From NCBI RefSeq assembly GCF_014859565.1, contig NZ_JACUUA010000034.1:1-25044 (forward strand): a stretch of DNA of 25,044 nucleotides. Reading direction: 5' to 3'. Below the pieces are notes generated by a model, which ran no database searches, was not told where the DNA came from, and worked only from the letters and a program-made list of their open reading frames with translations. Source of the DNA: Marinospirillum sp. GTDB taxonomy: Bacteria; Pseudomonadota; Gammaproteobacteria; Pseudomonadales; Halomonadaceae. Below are positions 22,627 through 25,044 of the stretch, piece by piece. The position numbers and the translations under genes are program-made. Every line of letters starts with the position of its first letter. The first letter of the stretch is position 1.

Positions 22627-23145
22627 ATGACCCGTGATCAGGAAATCCGGCTGGACGAAGATGATCTGATCGTCAGCAAAACAGATCCAAAGGGTCGGAT
22701 CACCTACGCCAATCGCCGCTTTATGGAGATTGCCGGTTATTCAGAGCCACAACTGCTGGGTAAGCCTCACAGCATGATTCGTCATGCCGACATGCCACGC
22801 GGGGTGTTTCGTTTTTTATGGGGCACCTTACAGGAAGGCAAAGAATTTTTTGGCTACGTTAAAAATCGTACTTCTGATGGTGGTTATTACTGGGTGCTGG
22901 CCAACATTACTCCAGATTACAAGACGGATGCCACCCTGGCCGGTTATTTTTCAGTGCGCCGCCGCCCGAATTTTGCTGCCATTCGCCAGGTTTCCCAGTG
23001 GTATAAAAAAATGCTGGAAATTGAGGCTGGACTGTCTGCCAGTCAGGCACCTCAGGCATCCATGCAGTGGTTGATCGGGCAGGTCGATCAACAGGGCTGC
23101 AGTTACAACGATCTGATCCGTCAGCTTGAGCAACTACAGGAATAA
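22627..23145 (+). CDS. Stand-alone PAS domain sensor protein (Aer N-terminal / CetB-like)
   Basis: A 172-residue soluble protein containing one PAS domain (about 15-115) with the Aer-type motifs ITYANRRFMEIAGYSEPQLL, GKPHSMIRHADMPRGVFRFLW, GKEFFGYVKNRTSDGGYYWV and a final PDYK strand. The Aer family binds FAD in this domain and senses redox or energy state; FAD binding is inferred here. After the PAS core comes a helical tail with no membrane segment, HAMP or signalling domain. GGAG stands 7-8 bases before the ATG. The stop is three bases before a chemoreceptor gene, so the two are certainly co-expressed and probably form one receptor. Confidence 0.9.
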   Translation: MTRDQEIRLDEDDLIVSKTDPKGRITYANRRFMEIAGYSEPQLLGKPHSMIRHADMPRGVFRFLWGTLQEGKEFFGYVKNRTSDGGYYWVLANITPDYKTDATLAGYFSVRRRPNFAAIRQVSQWYKKMLEIEAGLSASQAPQASMQWLIGQVDQQGCSYNDLIRQLEQLQE

Positions 23146-23148
23146 ACC

Positions 23149-24618
23149 ATGTACCGAGCCAATCTGACACACCATATTTCCAGGGGATCACCCTTTTTAA
23201 GTGCCAAGTTTCTGATTGCCTGTGTGATTTTTAATTTTTTAACACTGGGAACCGCGCTAATCGCTTGGTTGAGTGAGCATTGGTTCTGGGTTGCAATTCC
23301 TCCCCTGTTGGCGTTTTTGTTCAGCGTTTATGCCTGGCGTTATTCACGCAAGCCTCTGATTACTTTGTCATTAATTGATCTTGCCCTGCAGAAAGCGCGA
23401 GTGGGTGAAATGCACCATCGTATTACCGATACCAAGGGGCTGGGTGAAGTCGGACGGGTGAGTTGGGATCTGAATGATTTTCTGGATCTGATCGAAAGTT
23501 ACTTCAAAGAAGTCAACTCAGCGTTTGCTGCAGTCAGTCAGGGAGATTTTTCTCGCAAAACCCTCTCCAAAGGGATGCCGGGTGAGTTTGCCCGTTCACT
23601 GAACAGCATTAATCAGTCGATTGAGGCCATGCAGGATAACGTGGCTTTTACCGAGAAAAACCGGATGTCATCACAGCTGCATGAGTTAAATACCAGTAAT
23701 CTCAAAGACAATCTTCAGCTCACCCAGCAGGATTTAAAAACCATCAGTCAGACTATGAACACCATTGCCGGATCAGCCGAAAAGAATGCTGAAAATGCAG
23801 AAAACAGTCAGCAGTCTGCAAGTGAGCTGGCAAGGCTGCTGGAAAAGATTACGTCCAGTGTCACGCTGGTGGGCGCAACAGTGGCAACCCTGAATGAGCA
23901 AAGCCAGGCAGTGACCAGCACCCTGCAAGCCATCACGGATATTTCGGATCAGACCAGCCTGCTGGCGCTGAATGCCTCCATTGAAGCCGCGCGAGCCGGT
24001 GAACAAGGGCGAGGGTTTGCTGTTGTTGCGGACGAAGTGAAACAGCTCTCCAACAAAACCAAGCAAGCGGCACAGAGCATCCACACGACCTTGCAGGAAT
24101 TCAGCCAGCAGGTTGGCCACTCACTGGAAGGGGCACAGGAAAGTCAGCAGCTGGCTGAACAGATCCAGCGGGAAATTGAAGGTTTCCAGCAGCGCTTTGC
24201 AGAAGTGGCCGAAGATGCCGGGCACACCTTAAGGCAGGTGGAACACGTTAAAGGCATCAGCTTTTCCTCCCTGCTCAAAGTGGATCACGTCATCTGCAAA
24301 CAAATGGTGTACGACGGGCTGAATGCCACCGGCTCTGAACAGCACCAGACCGGCAGTGAGCAACTGGAGCAGTGGATTGAGCGGACGGCTGCGACAGAAC
24401 TGGGTCGTTTGCCGGCCTTTGATGAACTGCGCCAGAGCTACCAACAACTGCAAACCGATCTAAATGAAGCACTGAACCTTTATCTTGAAGTCAGTGTGGC
24501 AGGGCGAGAAAAAATTGTTACTTCCATGGAACAAGCAGAAAACAACAGCCGCCGCTTGTTGTCAGCCATAGACCAGATGGTTGAAGCGCGGCAGAACTGG
24601 ATAGGTCGGCGTTCATAA
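23149..24618 (+). CDS. Methyl-accepting chemotaxis protein with degenerate C-terminal CZB-like domain
   Basis: A 489-residue chemoreceptor. Two membrane helices at about 21-40 and 46-64 are separated by only a few residues, so there is no periplasmic sensor domain. A HAMP-like region (about 66-140) leads to the signalling coiled coil, whose conserved tip is at about 265-304 ([20 protein letters not shown], then [20 protein letters not shown]). This contacts CheA and CheW. From about 370, [20 protein letters not shown] resembles the first helix of a chemoreceptor zinc-binding (CZB) domain, with His380, but the later Cys and His ligands are missing. The N-terminal organisation is that of Aer without its PAS, which is supplied by the preceding gene. 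Confidence 0.93.
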   Translation: MYRANLTHHISRGSPFLSAKFLIACVIFNFLTLGTALIAWLSEHWFWVAIPPLLAFLFSVYAWRYSRKPLITLSLIDLALQKARVGEMHHRITDTKGLGEVGRVSWDLNDFLDLIESYFKEVNSAFAAVSQGDFSRKTLSKGMPGEFARSLNSINQSIEAMQDNVAFTEKNRMSSQLHELNTSNLKDNLQLTQQDLKTISQTMNTIAGSAEKNAENAENSQQSASELARLLEKITSSVTLVGATVATLNEQSQAVTSTLQAITDISDQTSLLALNASIEAARAGEQGRGFAVVADEVKQLSNKTKQAAQSIHTTLQEFSQQVGHSLEGAQESQQLAEQIQREIEGFQQRFAEVAEDAGHTLRQVEHVKGISFSSLLKVDHVICKQMVYDGLNATGSEQHQTGSEQLEQWIERTAATELGRLPAFDELRQSYQQLQTDLNEALNLYLEVSVAGREKIVTSMEQAENNSRRLLSAIDQMVEARQNWIGRRS

Positions 24619-24634
24619 CCGCTCATCACCCAGG

Positions 24635-24666
24635 AAAAAGAGTGCCCACAGAGGCACTCTTTTTTT
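24635..24666 (+). terminator. Rho-independent terminator after the chemoreceptor gene
   Basis: AGAGTGCC (24639-24646) pairs perfectly with GGCACTCT (24653-24660) around the loop CACAGA, flanked by an A-run before and a T-run (24660-24666) after. The symmetric A/T flanks make it potentially active in both directions. Confidence 0.92.
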
Positions 24667-24726
24667 GCAGTCTTGTCTATGCTGAAGGAAAGCCTGATGT
24701 ATCAGACAGCTGTAAGGGGGTAGGCC

Positions 24727-24765
24727 ATGAGCATTTTTGACCACGTACAAAATCTCGACTCTTAG
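24727..24765 (+). CDS. Twelve-codon ORF, possible leader or gene remnant
   Basis: ATG at 24727 with AGGGGG (24715-24720) six bases ahead opens a frame encoding MSIFDHVQNLDS and closing with TAG. It lies 17 bp before the Sel1-type ORF, which has its own ribosome site. The good Shine-Dalgarno spacing is the only evidence for translation. It could equally be the start of a decayed gene. Confidence 0.25.
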   Translation: MSIFDHVQNLDS

Positions 24766-24782
24766 AGAAAAAGGAGCAACAA

Positions 24783-24932
24783 ATGACTGACTACCTCGCC
24801 CTGGGCAAAAGCTGTAAAGAAAAAGAAGACTATGAAGAAGCAGCCCGCTACTACCAGCTTGCAGCGGAGCAGGGGGATGCAAAAGGGCAATGCCAGTTAG
24901 GTGCTTTGTATTTAACCGGTCAAAGAGATTGA
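24783..24932 (+). CDS. Sel1-repeat protein fragment
   Basis: A 49-residue ORF with a strong AAGGAG ribosome site 7 bases before the ATG. The sequence EDYEEAARYYQLAAEQGDAK followed by GQCQLGALYLTG is one Sel1-like repeat spanning two half-units. Sel1 proteins usually carry many such repeats and act as scaffolds; a single-repeat product is exceptionally short. The frame stops at TGA soon after LYLTG, where a further repeat would be expected, and an IS-like end follows about 65 bp later. It is probably a truncated stub of a longer gene. Confidence 0.6.
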   Translation: MTDYLALGKSCKEKEDYEEAARYYQLAAEQGDAKGQCQLGALYLTGQRD

Positions 24933-24996
24933 GGCGGAGCTTGCTGTTTTTTTTAATCAACTATATGAAGCAGAGAAGCAAATAGAAGCTCTGTCA

Positions 24997-25044
24997 ATGG
25001 CCATTTATTTTGACCCACCTTTGGCCAATAAAATTGACCCACCT
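24997..25044. repeat. 24-bp tandem direct repeat, probable end of an IS21-type element
   Basis: Two adjacent 24-bp units (24997-25020 and 25021-25044) agree at 19 positions. Both contain TGGCCA near the start and end with TTGACCCACCT. Multiple short repeats with a TGACCCACCT (reverse AGGTGGGTCA) core are typical, as I recall, of IS21-family termini ahead of istA. The window ends here, so the element itself is not seen. Confidence 0.5.

Noticed and set aside
24933..24996. Continuation of the Sel1 protein by frameshift after 24932
   Set aside because: The neighbouring frame reads KEIEAELAVFFNQLYEAEKQ, which is not Sel1-like, and it is closed upstream by a TAA at 24913.
1..25044. tRNA, rRNA or riboswitch elements
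   Set aside because: No cloverleaf with a TTCGAATC-type T-loop, no rRNA signature and no recognised riboswitch core was found in the intergenic gaps, which are mostly under 100 bp.

Overview
This window reads as chromosomal DNA of a marine-type gammaproteobacterium. The support is gene content and order: hemC-hemD-hemX-hemY, pilT-pilU divergent from yggS-proC-yggT, an AztABC/ZnuABC-type zinc transporter, and Pseudomonas/Oceanospirillum-like protein sequences. GC is moderate. The genus is not determinable from sequence reading alone; an Oceanospirillales- or Pseudomonadales-like host is my inference. Decayed or partial mobile elements lie near the right side.

Layout. (1) 1-4904 is a type I restriction-modification locus in the order hsdR (only its 3' end is inside), hsdS, an AlbA_2/GHKL-like ATP-binding regulator, hsdM. 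The first three genes overlap by 1-4 bases. (2) 4945-9118 is the uroporphyrinogen branch of haem synthesis, hemC-hemD-hemX-hemY, starting only 40 bp after hsdM and ending at a hairpin terminator. (3) 9157-11322, minus strand, holds the twitching-motility ATPases pilT then pilU. (4) 11405-17744 and onward, plus strand, holds yggS, proC, yggT, xseA, a secreted M23 peptidase, a Na/Pi-cotransporter with PhoU-like tail, a small coiled-coil protein and an AI-2E family membrane protein. (5) 19202-22032 is a zinc-uptake operon: a strong Zur-box candidate, a 36-residue membrane peptide, then ATPase, permease and His-rich binding protein. (6) 22033-22626 is a 594-bp stretch without an intact gene. It holds an internally deleted IS200/IS605 element (tnpA relic on minus, tnpB 3' relic on plus, right-end hairpin), then three evenly spaced DnaA-box-like repeats and an AT-rich promoter region. 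(7) 22627-24618 encodes a stand-alone PAS protein and a methyl-accepting chemotaxis protein, which together look like a split Aer (CetB/CetA-like) energy-taxis receptor with a C-terminal relic of a zinc-binding CZB domain. A strong terminator follows. (8) 24667-25044 carries a 12-codon ORF, a 49-residue Sel1-repeat stub and, at the very edge, a 24-bp tandem repeat that looks like the end of an IS21-type element.

Most of the window is conserved housekeeping sequence. The parts most worth a second look are: the zinc operon with its small leader membrane protein; the iteron-like DnaA-box array beside the IS relic; the possibly orphaned omega-RNA scaffold of that relic; the two-protein taxis receptor; and the restriction locus with its atypical gene order and embedded regulator.
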